From: JANPJV01 sp031425695 | GTDB lineage: Bacteria; Pseudomonadota; Gammaproteobacteria; Xanthomonadales; SZUA-5 | Reading direction: 5' to 3' | NCBI GenBank assembly: GCA_031425695.1 | Contig: JANPJV010000195.1 | Coordinates: 1 to 49,994, forward strand | DNA: 49,994 nucleotides | Part shown: positions 37,697 through 46,449 of the stretch, piece by piece | Position numbering within the stretch: position 1 is the stretch's first letter | Layout of the letters: each line of letters starts with the position of its first letter | Position numbers and translations under genes: made by a program | The notes under the pieces: model-generated | Database searches by the model: none | What the model was told of the DNA's origin: nothing | Seen by the model: the letters and a program-made list of their open reading frames with translations, nothing else

Positions 37697-39019
37697 TCAG
37701 TTCGCATGCACTTCAATGGTGATTCCGCAATTTGTAGCCAGGGCGGCAAAGCCCGGAAAGCTCGTGTCCACGTTGGCGCAGTCTCGCACTTCGATCGCTG
37801 CGCTCGCCCGCAGCGCGGCAATCGCGAAGCTCATGGCGATCCGATGGTCGCCGCGGCTGTCGATGCTGCCGCCGCTTAAGAGCTCGCGACCTTCGATCGC
37901 CATGCCGTCGGCGTATTCGTCGATCGTGACGCCCAGGATCTTCAGGCCAGCGGCCATGGCGCCAAGCCGGTCGCTTTCCTTGACGCGCAACTCGTGCGCA
38001 CCCGTGATCCGCGATACGCCGCTTGCACAGGCGGCCGCGATCGAGAACGCGGGGAACTCGTCAATCATATCCGGCACGCGCGCCGGCGGCACCTCGATGC
38101 CACGCAATTGGCTCGCGCGGACACGCAAATCACCGACGAGCTCGCCGGCGACCGTCCGCCGATCCAGCACCTCGATATCGGCGCCCATCTCCAGCAGGCA
38201 GTCCAGCAGCCCGGTGCGGCGCGGATTCAGGCCCACGTTCTCGACGATGAGCTCGCCCTGTGGAGCGATGGCGCCGGCCACCAGGAAAAACGCGGCCGAG
38301 GAAAAATCACCCGGGACTGCGATGGGCCCGGCGTGCAGCTCCCGGCCAGGCTTGAGCTCGACGCTCAGGCGGTCGACGCGTACATCCGCGCCCAGCCCGG
38401 CGAGCATGCGCTCGGTGTAGTCGCGCGTTGCCGCCGGCTCGGTCACGCGCGTAGTGCCTTCGGCATAGAGACCCGCCAGCAGCACGCACGACTTGATCTG
38501 CGCGCTCGCCACCGGACACAGGTAGTCGATGGCCGTGAGGCTCGCCACCGGGCTGATGCGCAGCGGCGCGGTGCCGGCGGTCGACGACTCGATCATCGCG
38601 CCCATCCGCGCAAGCGGATCAATCACGCGCCGCATCGGCCGGCGTGTCAGCGACTCGTCACCGACCAGGATCGATTCGAATTTCTGGCCGGCGAGCAGGC
38701 CCGCGAGCAGGCGCATGGCAGTGCCGGCGTTGCCGCAATCGAGCGCGTTGTTGGCGCCATGCAGGCCATGCAGGCCAACGCCCGCGATCGTGAGCTCGGT
38801 ATGCCCGACGCGGTCGATGGCGACACCGAGCGACGACAGGATCGCGGCAGTGGCGAGCGTGTCCTCGCCGGGCAGGAACCCGGAAACACGCGTGAGGCCT
38901 TCGGCGATCGCGCCGAAAATCACCGCGCGGTGCGAGATGGATTTGTCGCCGGGAACCGCGATCCGGCCGCTGATTGCGTTGGCCGGCGCCACGCGATAAA
39001 CCCGCATTTCACCGCTCAT
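37697..39019 (-). CDS. aroA: 3-phosphoshikimate 1-carboxyvinyltransferase (EPSP synthase)
   Basis: The product is 440 residues from the ATG at 39019, which overlaps the hisC stop (ATGA). The longer open frame over hisC is a shadow. Signatures are PGDKSISHRAVIFGAIAEG, LDCGNAGTAMRLLAGLLAG (phosphoenolpyruvate loop) and ELRVKESDRLGAMAAGL, with RGDHRIAMSFAIAAL near the end. It makes EPSP in the shikimate pathway and feeds chorismate to PheA, encoded two genes upstream. Confidence 0.96.
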   Translation of the reverse strand: MSGEMRVYRVAPANAISGRIAVPGDKSISHRAVIFGAIAEGLTRVSGFLPGEDTLATAAILSSLGVAIDRVGHTELTIAGVGLHGLHGANNALDCGNAGTAMRLLAGLLAGQKFESILVGDESLTRRPMRRVIDPLARMGAMIESSTAGTAPLRISPVASLTAIDYLCPVASAQIKSCVLLAGLYAEGTTRVTEPAATRDYTERMLAGLGADVRVDRLSVELKPGRELHAGPIAVPGDFSSAAFFLVAGAIAPQGELIVENVGLNPRRTGLLDCLLEMGADIEVLDRRTVAGELVGDLRVRASQLRGIEVPPARVPDMIDEFPAFSIAAACASGVSRITGAHELRVKESDRLGAMAAGLKILGVTIDEYADGMAIEGRELLSGGSIDSRGDHRIAMSFAIAALRASAAIEVRDCANVDTSFPGFAALATNCGITIEVHAN

Positions 39020-40143
39020 GCCGCGACCTCCGCCAGCACCGCGGCGAGCGCGCGCAGCAAAGCGGCGTTCTCTTCCGCGAGACCGACCGTAATGCGCAGA
39101 CAGGTGGGGAGGCCATAGCCGCCCATCGGCCGCACCAGCACGCCACGTTGAAGCAGCGCGTCCTCGATCGGCTTGGCCGGCCGGTCGAAATCGGCCAGCA
39201 CGAAATTGCCCTGGCTTGGAAACACGAACAGCCCGAGGGCACGCAAGCCCGCGCCCAGGCGCTCGCGTTCGATCGCATTCGCGGCGCGCACGCGCTCGAC
39301 GTGTTCGGTGTCGGCGATTGCGGCGGCGGCCGCGGTCTGGGCCAACAAATTTACGTTGAAGGTCAGGCGGGTGCGCTCCAGCACCGAGGCGATCGCGGGG
39401 CTCGAGAGCGCATAGCCGATGCGAAGCGCGGCCAAGCCATGCGCCTTGGAAAAGGTACGGGTGACGATCAGGTTGGGATGCAACGCGGCCAGCGACCACG
39501 CATCGGGAACCTGGTCGCCATCCACGTATTCGCGATAAGCCTCGTCGATGACGACGATGGCGTGCTCGGGGACCGTGCGCAGGAAGTCGGACAGGGTCGT
39601 CCGGTCCCACCAGGTGCCGGTCGGGTTGTTCGGGTTGGCCAAGTAGACGAGCTTCGTGCGCGGGCTCAAGGCCGCCGCCATCGCGACCGGATCGGCTCCC
39701 AGGGGCATCTCGCCCGAGCGCGGAAGGGCTGGCACCTCGATCGGCGTCCCACCACTGCCGAGGGCCGCGAGCTTGAAGACTGCAAAGCCGCGCTGCGGAA
39801 ATACCACCTCGTCCCCAGGCGCGACGAAGGTCTCGGCAATCAGCACCAACAACTCGTGCGAGCCATTCCCCAGCGTGATCCCCGCGACATCGAGTTCCCA
39901 GCGCTTCGAGATCGCCGCCTTGAGCACGCGCGCACCGGCGTCCGGATAACGGATCAGGCAATCAAGGCCGCGCTCGGCCAGCGCCGTGCGCACGGCCGGG
40001 CTGGGCCCATGCCCATTCTCGTTCGACCCGAGCTCGACCAGCTTCGACACGCCGAGCATCTGCTTGATCGTGTCGGGATTGTACCCAGGATCGTAGGCCC
40101 GCAGCTTTTGGACACCGGGCGCGGCGAGTTGGTCGGGAGTCAT
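39016..40143 (-). CDS. hisC: histidinol-phosphate aminotransferase
   Basis: The product is 375 residues from the ATG at 40143 (MTPDQLAAPGVQKLRAYDPG). An in-frame ATG at 40185 lies inside a family C repeat and is disfavoured. PLP-fold motifs are ELGSNENGHGPSP, ANPNNPTGTWW, VIDEAYREY and the Schiff-base Lys in RTFSKAHGLAALRIGYAL. In the pheA-hisC-aroA setting it may also transaminate aromatic precursors, as HisC2-type enzymes do in Pseudomonas; that is inference. Confidence 0.92.
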   Translation of the reverse strand: MTPDQLAAPGVQKLRAYDPGYNPDTIKQMLGVSKLVELGSNENGHGPSPAVRTALAERGLDCLIRYPDAGARVLKAAISKRWELDVAGITLGNGSHELLVLIAETFVAPGDEVVFPQRGFAVFKLAALGSGGTPIEVPALPRSGEMPLGADPVAMAAALSPRTKLVYLANPNNPTGTWWDRTTLSDFLRTVPEHAIVVIDEAYREYVDGDQVPDAWSLAALHPNLIVTRTFSKAHGLAALRIGYALSSPAIASVLERTRLTFNVNLLAQTAAAAAIADTEHVERVRAANAIERERLGAGLRALGLFVFPSQGNFVLADFDRPAKPIEDALLQRGVLVRPMGGYGLPTCLRITVGLAEENAALLRALAAVLAEVAA

Positions 40144-40176
40144 GGCAGAGTCAAAAGTGGCGGGAACGTTGCTCTT

Positions 40177-40277
40177 GTAGGTCATGTTGCCCGCGCCAGC
40201 GGGCTACTTGACAGCTCTTGCTCCGCGCAAAGGGCGCTCGTCAAGTAGCCCCGCTTGCGCGGGGCAACATGACCTAC
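40177..40277. repeat. family C REPIN between pheA and hisC
   Basis: The left arm starts GTAGGTCATG at 40177. The right arm has the inner stem CCCCGC..GCGGGG, one base pair longer than usual and still paired, and ends at 40277. It contains an ATG in frame with hisC. Confidence 0.85.
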
Positions 40278-40314
40278 AGAAGCGTCCTTCGCGTTCATGC
40301 TCTTCTCTGATAAC

Positions 40315-41421
40315 TCAAACGATCGCTGCCGGATACGCACCAAGCACTTTCAGCTGTGCCGCAATGGGACCCAGATCAGCGAGAGCAGCGGTCAGCTTTT
40401 CGTCGTGGATATGCCCTTCGACATCCACGAAGAACACGTATTCCCACTTCGCCCCGCGCGCGGGGCGCGATTCGATGCGGGTCATGCTGACGCCGTGCTT
40501 TGCGAGTGGGGTCAGCAACTGGTACAGCGCGCCGGGCTGGTTGTTGACCGCCAGCAGCAGGGACGTCTTGTCGTGCCCACTCGGCGTGAACAGCTCGCGC
40601 CCGAGCACCAGGAAACGCGTGGTGTTGTCCGGACGGTCTTCGATGTTGGACGCCAGGACCTTCAGCCCGTAGACCTGGGCCGCGGAGATGCCGGCGATCG
40701 CCGCCGCGTCATCCGCGCTGCGCGCTCGTCGCGCGGCTTCGGCATTGCTGCTGACCGCGATGCGCTCGACCTTCGGCAGGTGGTCGCGCAGCCAGCCGCG
40801 GCACTGCGCGAGTGATTGCGCATGTGAGTAGACGCGCTCGATCTGCTTGAGATCCGCCTGCTTGGCCAGCAGGTTCTGGTGCACGCGCAACTCGATCTCG
40901 CCACAGATCTTGAGCGGCGTGGTCATGAACATGTCGAAGGTGTGGCTGACCGCGCCTTCGGTCGAATTCTCGACCGGCACCACGCCGAAATCGGCATTGC
41001 CGTTCTCGACCTCGCCGAAGACCTCTTCGATGCTCGCCATCGGGATGGTGATCACCGAATGTCCGAAATGCTTCTGCACCGCCGTCTGGCTGAAGGTGCC
41101 CTCGGGGCCGAGATACGCAATCTTGAGCGGATTCTGCTGCGCCAGGCAGGCCGACATGATCTCGCGGAACACCCGCAGCAACTCTTCGTTGGAGAGCGGC
41201 CCTTGATTGCGATCGACCACCATGCGCAACACCTGCGCTTCGCGCTCCGGCTTGTAGTAGTCAATCGCCGCCTTGAGCGGTCCCTTCGCCACACCCACCT
41301 GCCGCGCATACTGCGCCCGCTCCGCAATCAGGTCCTGGATCTGCCGATCCACCGCATCGATGCGGGTCCTCAGCTCCGGCAGCGCCATTTTCGGCAAGTC
41401 ATCGTCGGCGCGGCGTGGCAT
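40315..41421 (-). CDS. pheA: bifunctional chorismate mutase / prephenate dehydratase
   Basis: The product is 368 residues. The AroQ chorismate mutase is N-terminal (LRTRIDAVDRQIQDLIAERA). The prephenate dehydratase domain follows (IAYLGPEGTFSQTAVQKHFG, then VVPVENSTEGAVSHTFD and the TRFLVLGRE motif). The ACT regulatory domain is C-terminal (KTSLLLAVNNQPGALYQLL, then SRPARGAKWEYVFFVDVEGH, the Phe-binding ESRP-type region). It makes phenylpyruvate and is likely inhibited by phenylalanine. Confidence 0.96.
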   Translation of the reverse strand: MPRRADDDLPKMALPELRTRIDAVDRQIQDLIAERAQYARQVGVAKGPLKAAIDYYKPEREAQVLRMVVDRNQGPLSNEELLRVFREIMSACLAQQNPLKIAYLGPEGTFSQTAVQKHFGHSVITIPMASIEEVFGEVENGNADFGVVPVENSTEGAVSHTFDMFMTTPLKICGEIELRVHQNLLAKQADLKQIERVYSHAQSLAQCRGWLRDHLPKVERIAVSSNAEAARRARSADDAAAIAGISAAQVYGLKVLASNIEDRPDNTTRFLVLGRELFTPSGHDKTSLLLAVNNQPGALYQLLTPLAKHGVSMTRIESRPARGAKWEYVFFVDVEGHIHDEKLTAALADLGPIAAQLKVLGAYPAAIV

Positions 41422-41471
41422 CAGCTTTGCTCAGCTCCGTAAGAACGCGGTGGAGGATAGCCTGTGCCGTT

Positions 41472-41569
41472 GTAGGTCATGTTGCCCGCGATAGCGGGCT
41501 ACTTGACGCCTCTTGTCGTCACCCTAGAAAGCCGTCAAGTAGCCCGCTGTCGCGGGCAACATGACCTAC
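41472..41569. repeat. family C REPIN between serA and pheA
   Basis: The arms run from GTAGGTCATGTTGCCCGCG at 41472 to GGGCAACATGACCTAC at 41569. Inner stems CCCGC/GCGGG are intact in both arms and the loops differ. It sits 10 bp past the serA stop on the minus strand side. Confidence 0.85.
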
Positions 41570-41579
41570 AAAAGCTTAC

Positions 41580-42743
41580 TCAGATCACGCGAACAGCCAG
41601 CATCCCCTCGATGTTCGCCAGCTTGGCGACGACCTCGGGGCTGACGGGGACGTCGAGATCCAGAAGGTTGTAGGCGAGCTCGCCGCGAGAGGCGTTGAGC
41701 ATCTGGGCGATGTTGGCGCCGGCTTCGCCGAGGACGTGGGAGAGCTGGCCGATCATGTTCGGGACGTTGCGGTTGGCGACGCACAGTCGCTGCACGCCGG
41801 CGCGGGCGAGACGCACGCTGGGGAAGTTGACGGCGTTCTGGACGTTGCCGTTCTCCAGGTAATCGCGCAGCTGGTCGGCGACCATGATGGCGCAGTTCTC
41901 TTCGGCTTCCAGCGTGGACGCGCCGAGGTGCGGGAAAGACACCACCTTCGGGTGCTTGAGCGTGCGCGCGGTCGGGAAGTCGGTGATGTAGTGGCTGAGC
42001 TTGCCGCTCTCGAGCGCCGCGATGACGGCCTCCTCGTCGACCACGCCTTCGCGTGCGAAGTTGAGCACCACCAATCCGTCTTTCGCATTGGCGAGCGTGG
42101 CCGCGCTGATCGTACCCTTGGTCGCCGAATTCAGCGGTACGTGCAGGGTGATGAAGTCGGACTCGGCCAGCACTTCGGCCAGGCTGCCAGCCTTGTCGAC
42201 ATCGCTGGAGAGCTGCCAGGCGCCTTCGACGGTCATGTGCGGATCGAAGCCGATCACGCGCATGCCGATGCCCTTGGCCGCATTGGCAACACGCACGCCG
42301 ATGGCGCCGAGCCCGATCACGCCAAGCGTGCGGCCGACGACTTCGGTGCCCACGAAACGCTTCTTGCCGTCCTCGACCTTGTGCTCGAGGTCCGCATCGG
42401 TTTCATCGAGATCGCGCACGAACTCGACCGCCTCGCGCAGATTGCGCACCGCGATCAGCATGCCCGCGAGCACCAGTTCCTTGACCGCATTCGCGTTCGC
42501 GCCAGGCGCGTTGAAGACCACCACGCCGTGCTTGGACATCTCGGTCACCGGCACATTGTTGGTTCCCGCGCCCGCGCGTGCGACCGCCTTCAGCTCGGGA
42601 TTGATCTTGATCGAATGCAGATCCGCCGACCGCACCAGGATCGCATCCGGATTCTCGACGTTGTCTCCAACTTGATACTCGCCCTGCGGCAGGCGCGAGA
42701 GGCCACTCGCGGAGATCTTGTTATGGGTACGGATCTTGAACAT
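41580..42743 (-). CDS. serA: D-3-phosphoglycerate dehydrogenase
   Basis: The product is 387 residues from the ATG at 42743 (MFKIRTHNKISASGLSRLP). An upstream in-frame extension runs through a repeat and is rejected. Features are RAGAGTNNVPV, the NAD motif GVIGLGAIGVRVANAAKGIG, the catalytic region NFAREGVVDEEAV and HLGASTLEAEENCA. A C-terminal ACT domain (NVPNMIGQLSHVLGEAG) suggests serine or related feedback. It takes the first step of serine synthesis and lies next to serC, which takes the second. Confidence 0.94.
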   Translation of the reverse strand: MFKIRTHNKISASGLSRLPQGEYQVGDNVENPDAILVRSADLHSIKINPELKAVARAGAGTNNVPVTEMSKHGVVVFNAPGANANAVKELVLAGMLIAVRNLREAVEFVRDLDETDADLEHKVEDGKKRFVGTEVVGRTLGVIGLGAIGVRVANAAKGIGMRVIGFDPHMTVEGAWQLSSDVDKAGSLAEVLAESDFITLHVPLNSATKGTISAATLANAKDGLVVLNFAREGVVDEEAVIAALESGKLSHYITDFPTARTLKHPKVVSFPHLGASTLEAEENCAIMVADQLRDYLENGNVQNAVNFPSVRLARAGVQRLCVANRNVPNMIGQLSHVLGEAGANIAQMLNASRGELAYNLLDLDVPVSPEVVAKLANIEGMLAVRVI

Positions 42744-42790
42744 GGGGCTCTCTGTGGTCGCCGCGATGTGCGCGGTCTGATGGTTTAGTT

Positions 42791-42937
42791 TTTTTGACGC
42801 AAATGAACGCAAAGGGAGCAAACGGACGCGAAAAGAGCTGTCAACCCGGGCCAGACGCGCAGCCAAGCCAACCGGCATCAGGCTACTTTTGCGTCCCTTT
42901 CTTTACCCCTTTGCGTTCCTTTGCGTCGGAAAAACGA
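42791..42937. repeat. family E short-period palindrome
   Basis: The left arm (42791-42835) has GACGCAAATGAACGCAAAGG. The right arm (42885-42937) is its imperfect reverse complement (CCTTTGCGTTCCTTTGCGTC). The loop is about 50 bp. It fills the gap between serC and serA. Confidence 0.8.
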
Positions 42938-42971
42938 ATTTCAGGCTTGCGAGGATTTTCGGCACATCGGG

Positions 42972-44054
42972 TCACCCCTGCGCCCGCTGGAACTCGCGCA
43001 TGTAGTCGATGAGGACGGCGACGGAGTTTTCGGACACGGCGTTGTAGAGGCTGGCGCGCATGCCGCCGACAGCGCGGTGGCCCTTGAGGCCGAGCAGGCC
43101 GGCTGCCTCGGCCCCCTTCAAGAAGGCGCCGTCGTGCTTGTCGTCGGCCAGGGTGAAGGGAACATTCATCCATGAGCGATAACGCACGTCGACCGGGTTG
43201 CGATAGAAGCCGCCCGAGCCGTCGATCGCGGCGTACAGTGCCGCAGCCTTGCGTTGGTTGCGGGCGCCGATCGCGGCGAGGCCGCCTTCGCGCTTGATCC
43301 ATTCGAAGACCAGCGCCGAGACGTACCAGCCGAAGGTCGGCGGCGTGTTCAGCATCGAGCCGTTCTCGGCCTGCGCCTTGTAGGTGAGGATCTGCGGCAG
43401 CGGACGCGGCTTGCGCTCGAGAAGGTCGTCGCGAACGATCACGACGGTAATACCGGACGGGCCGATGTTTTTCTGCGCGCCAGCGTAGAGCACGCCGTAC
43501 TTGGATACATCCAGCGGGCGCGACAGGATCGTCGACGACAGATCAGCAAACACCGGAGCTGAAGCTTCCGGCAGGTCATAGAACTCGACGCCGTGGATGG
43601 TCTCGTTCGGCGTGACATGCAGATAGGCCGCGTTCTCGCTTTGCTGCCAGCTGGCGACATCCGGCACCGTGGTGAACTTCTGCGCTTCGCTGTTCGCGAT
43701 GACACGCGCGGCACACAGGCTCTTGGCTTCCTTGGCCGCCTTCTCGCCCCACGCGCCGGTGACCACGTAGTCGGCCGGCTGGTCGGGCGCCGCGAAGTTC
43801 ATCGGCAGCAGCGCGAACTGGCCGGTGGCACCGCCCTGTACGAACAGCACCTTGTAGCCCGCGGGGATACTCAGGATTTCGCGCAAGTCCGCTTCCGCGC
43901 GCTCGGCGAGTTCGATGAAAGCCTTGTCGCGATGGCTGATCTCCATCACCGAGGCGCGCGCGCCGCGCCATTCCAGCATCTCTTCCTGCGCCTGGCGCAA
44001 CACGGGCTCTGGCAGCGCGCCGGGACCGGCGCTGAAATTATGGGCTCGGCTCAC
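42972..44054 (-). CDS. serC: phosphoserine aminotransferase
   Basis: The product is 360 residues, the usual length. The start is the GTG at 44054, giving VSRAHNFSAGPGALPEPVL. AGGAAGG lies about 8 bp before it, and the ATG at 44093 would add residues not found in the family. Family features are MEISHRDKAF, FVQGGATGQFALLPMN and the PLP Lys in YAGAQKNIGPSGITVVIV. It converts phosphohydroxypyruvate to phosphoserine and can serve pyridoxal phosphate synthesis. It is the first gene of the long minus-strand run. Confidence 0.94.
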   Translation of the reverse strand: MSRAHNFSAGPGALPEPVLRQAQEEMLEWRGARASVMEISHRDKAFIELAERAEADLREILSIPAGYKVLFVQGGATGQFALLPMNFAAPDQPADYVVTGAWGEKAAKEAKSLCAARVIANSEAQKFTTVPDVASWQQSENAAYLHVTPNETIHGVEFYDLPEASAPVFADLSSTILSRPLDVSKYGVLYAGAQKNIGPSGITVVIVRDDLLERKPRPLPQILTYKAQAENGSMLNTPPTFGWYVSALVFEWIKREGGLAAIGARNQRKAAALYAAIDGSGGFYRNPVDVRYRSWMNVPFTLADDKHDGAFLKGAEAAGLLGLKGHRAVGGMRASLYNAVSENSVAVLIDYMREFQRAQG

Positions 44055-44135
44055 GCGGAAACCTTCCTGATGGGGCTTGATGCGTCGCAGCATATGCCAG
44101 CGGCGTTCAGCCGTGGAAGGGTTGCACACTCGTGG

Positions 44136-44274
44136 GAAAAGCGGTTTCGGTTTCGGTTGTCGGTTTCGGATACGAGCGCGGCTGCGTCCATTGGGCGGTC
44201 CAAAACGAATTCAGGCCCGCCTGAGCGAGCCCGAATTCTTTACCGAAACCGAAACCGAGAACCGAAACCGCTTC
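44136..44274. repeat. family G short-period palindrome
   Basis: The left arm (44136-44169) repeats GGTTTC with period 6-7. The right arm (44242-44274) is the reverse complement (GAAACC words). An inner pair GAATTC..GAATTC lies in the loop. It separates serC from the glycine-zipper gene. Confidence 0.8.
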
Positions 44275-44277
44275 ACC

Positions 44278-44832
44278 TCACGGTTCGATCGGCTCCACCG
44301 ACACGCGCACGCGCAGCTTTTCGCCGGGGTCGTGGCCGAGGCGGGAGAAGAAGACTTCGCCCCGGTAGCGGTACTCGACGTCGTAGCCGACGATGCGGCG
44401 TTCCTCGCGGGCGTCTTCGACGACATGGCAGCGGGTTTCTAGCCCACGCTCAACACGGGAGGAATTGTCGGACGCGTCGATGTTTCGGCCTACCGAGCCA
44501 CCGATGACCGCGCCGGCAACGGTGGCGGCGCGACGGCCATCGCCGCGACCGACGGTATTGCCGAGGGCACCACCGACGAGCGCGCCGACAATGGTGCCGG
44601 TGTTGGTGTTGTCGTAGCGGCCGGTGCGGCGCGACACTTCGGTGTCGTAACACTCCTCGCGCGGCTCGCGGACCTGGATGCGGTCATAGACCGGATCGAC
44701 GCGAAGCACGTCCGCATACACCACGCGCTCGTTGTCGCCGGTCGGCGGGCCCATTCGATGGCCGCCCTGCGCGAGCAGCAGGCTCGGCAGCGACAACAGC
44801 ACAGCGGTCAAAAGCGAGAGGGCGTTTCGCAT
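44278..44832 (-). CDS. glycine-zipper surface/envelope protein
   Basis: From the ATG at 44832 the product is 184 residues with a signal peptide (MRNALSLLTAVLLSLPSLLL, then AQ). GGAGAA lies 6 bp before this ATG, so it is preferred to the ATG at 44844. A glycine-zipper pair occupies the centre (GTIVGALVGGALGNTVGRG and AGAVIGGSVGRNID), as in 17-kDa surface antigen-like proteins. There is no lipobox Cys. The C-terminal domain (VGYDVEYRYRGEVFFSRL) matches the family's partner domain. It is likely periplasmic or outer-membrane associated; function is unknown. Confidence 0.8.
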   Translation of the reverse strand: MRNALSLLTAVLLSLPSLLLAQGGHRMGPPTGDNERVVYADVLRVDPVYDRIQVREPREECYDTEVSRRTGRYDNTNTGTIVGALVGGALGNTVGRGDGRRAATVAGAVIGGSVGRNIDASDNSSRVERGLETRCHVVEDAREERRIVGYDVEYRYRGEVFFSRLGHDPGEKLRVRVSVEPIEP

Positions 44833-44960
44833 CGGGTTCTCCATGGCAGTCTCGATGACCGCTCTGTGGGCAACGATTACATCAGGCAGGCGATGAATGC
44901 TGTCTGAGACGAAGCCGGATGTCGGTGTCGCTTGTTGGTATCGGAAAAAAAGTGGGACGG

Positions 44961-46331
44961 TCAGCCGAGACGCTCCCGGAGCCGCGCCAACGCTGCTTTA
45001 TAGCCGTTTGCAAAGTGCTCGCGGGACGGGTGATTACCGGCGGCGACGCGCTCGCAACCCTGAACGCCAACGCCGATGCCTGCCCGCGAGGGCCCGAACA
45101 GCCAGGCGGGGAGGATCGATTCCGGCTCGTTCGCAGAGTGCGCCGCGTCATCAACGTCGATGGCGATCCAGTCAGCATCCGCACCGACGGCGAAACCCGC
45201 CCCATCCGCCCCACTGGCGCGCGCGCCGCCGGCCACTGCCGCGGACCACAAGTTCGCGGCCACCGCCGGGTGCGCGGCATCGGCGAGCACCGTGCGCCGC
45301 CCGCTCGTGAGCCGCGCCTGGTACTCGAGCCAACGCAGCTCTTCGCGCGGATCGAGGCCGATCTGGCTATCCGAGCCGATGCCCCAGGCGCCGCCGCGCA
45401 GGCGCCAGTCCTCGATCGGAAACAGCCCGTCGCCGAGATTGGCTTCGGTGGTCGGACACAGGCCGGCAATCGCGCCACTGGCGACCATGCGCACACGCTC
45501 GCTGGCGGTGGTGTGCGTTGCGTGCACCAGGCAATAGCGCGCATCGACATCGACCAGGTCGAGGAGATAATCGACCGGTCTCCGCCCATGTACTGCCACG
45601 CAGTCCTCGACTTCGCGCTGCTGTTCGGCCACGTGGATATGGATTGGCCGCGTGCGCAGCAGTTCGGAATCGAGCAGCTCGCATATCGGTCCGGCGCCGA
45701 CAGCGCGCAGCGAATGGATCGCCACGCCAAGGCGGAAATTCTCGTTGACGCTGCGGGCGGCGAGGCTATCGAGCAACCCGGCGAACTCCTCATCGCGGTG
45801 CTGGAAGCGCAGTTGGCGCGGTGCCAGCGCCTCGTCGCGGAAGCCACCGCGTTGATACAAGGTCGGCAACAGGGTCAGGCCGATGCCCGTGTCCGTGGCA
45901 GCCGCGATCAGCGCATTCGACATCGCTGCCGAATTGGCGTGTCGGCTGCCGTCGCTGGCGTGATGCACGTAGTGGAATTCGCAGACTCGCGTGTATCCGC
46001 GCTCGAGCATTTCGACGTAGAGCCAGGCGGCAATCGCATACAGCGAATCAGGATCGATCGCGCCCGCGAAGCGATACATGCTCTCCCGCCAGCTCCAGAA
46101 ACTGTCATCGGGGCGTCCGAAACGTTCCGCACTGCCGGCCATGGCGCGCTGAAAGGCATGCGAATGCAGGTTCGGCATGCCGGGCAACACGAGGCCCGGG
46201 ATCCGGGTCGCACCATCAGCCGATTGATCGCTGCGGATGTCGTCCCAGCGACCGTCAGGGCCGACGCGCAAGCGGACATTTGACCGCCAGCCGTCCGGCA
46301 GCAGGGCATGCTCACAATGGAATTCGCGCAT
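44961..46331 (-). CDS. hutF: formimidoylglutamate deiminase
   Basis: The product is 456 residues of the amidohydrolase superfamily. The start ATG at 46331 gives MREFHCEHALLPDGW. Metal-binding motifs are PGMPNLHSHAFQRAM, IHIHVAEQQREVEDC and CLVHATHTT, with GIGSDSQIG carrying the late Asp. In histidine degradation it turns formimidoylglutamate into formylglutamate, which HutG then cleaves. It is divergent from hutI, with a 118-bp spacer. No HutG, HutU or HutC gene is seen nearby. Confidence 0.93.
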   Translation of the reverse strand: MREFHCEHALLPDGWRSNVRLRVGPDGRWDDIRSDQSADGATRIPGLVLPGMPNLHSHAFQRAMAGSAERFGRPDDSFWSWRESMYRFAGAIDPDSLYAIAAWLYVEMLERGYTRVCEFHYVHHASDGSRHANSAAMSNALIAAATDTGIGLTLLPTLYQRGGFRDEALAPRQLRFQHRDEEFAGLLDSLAARSVNENFRLGVAIHSLRAVGAGPICELLDSELLRTRPIHIHVAEQQREVEDCVAVHGRRPVDYLLDLVDVDARYCLVHATHTTASERVRMVASGAIAGLCPTTEANLGDGLFPIEDWRLRGGAWGIGSDSQIGLDPREELRWLEYQARLTSGRRTVLADAAHPAVAANLWSAAVAGGARASGADGAGFAVGADADWIAIDVDDAAHSANEPESILPAWLFGPSRAGIGVGVQGCERVAAGNHPSREHFANGYKAALARLRERLG

Positions 46332-46449
46332 CTTGGGCCAACCGGGGGACGAACGGATTGCAGATGCTAGCGCGGCCCCGCGCGGTCGCGCCCGGGCAGT
46401 CTGCTGCGCTAGTCTGAGCCCAGACCCACAACTTACCGCAGGCACACTC
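46332..46449. promoter_or_regulatory. hutF/hutI divergent promoter region
   Basis: The spacer between the two start codons must hold both promoters. CTAGCGC (46367-46373) and GCGCTAG (46406-46412) form a 7-bp inverted pair 32 bp apart. No HutC-type operator is recognised. This is one of the few spacers without a long palindrome. Confidence 0.35.
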
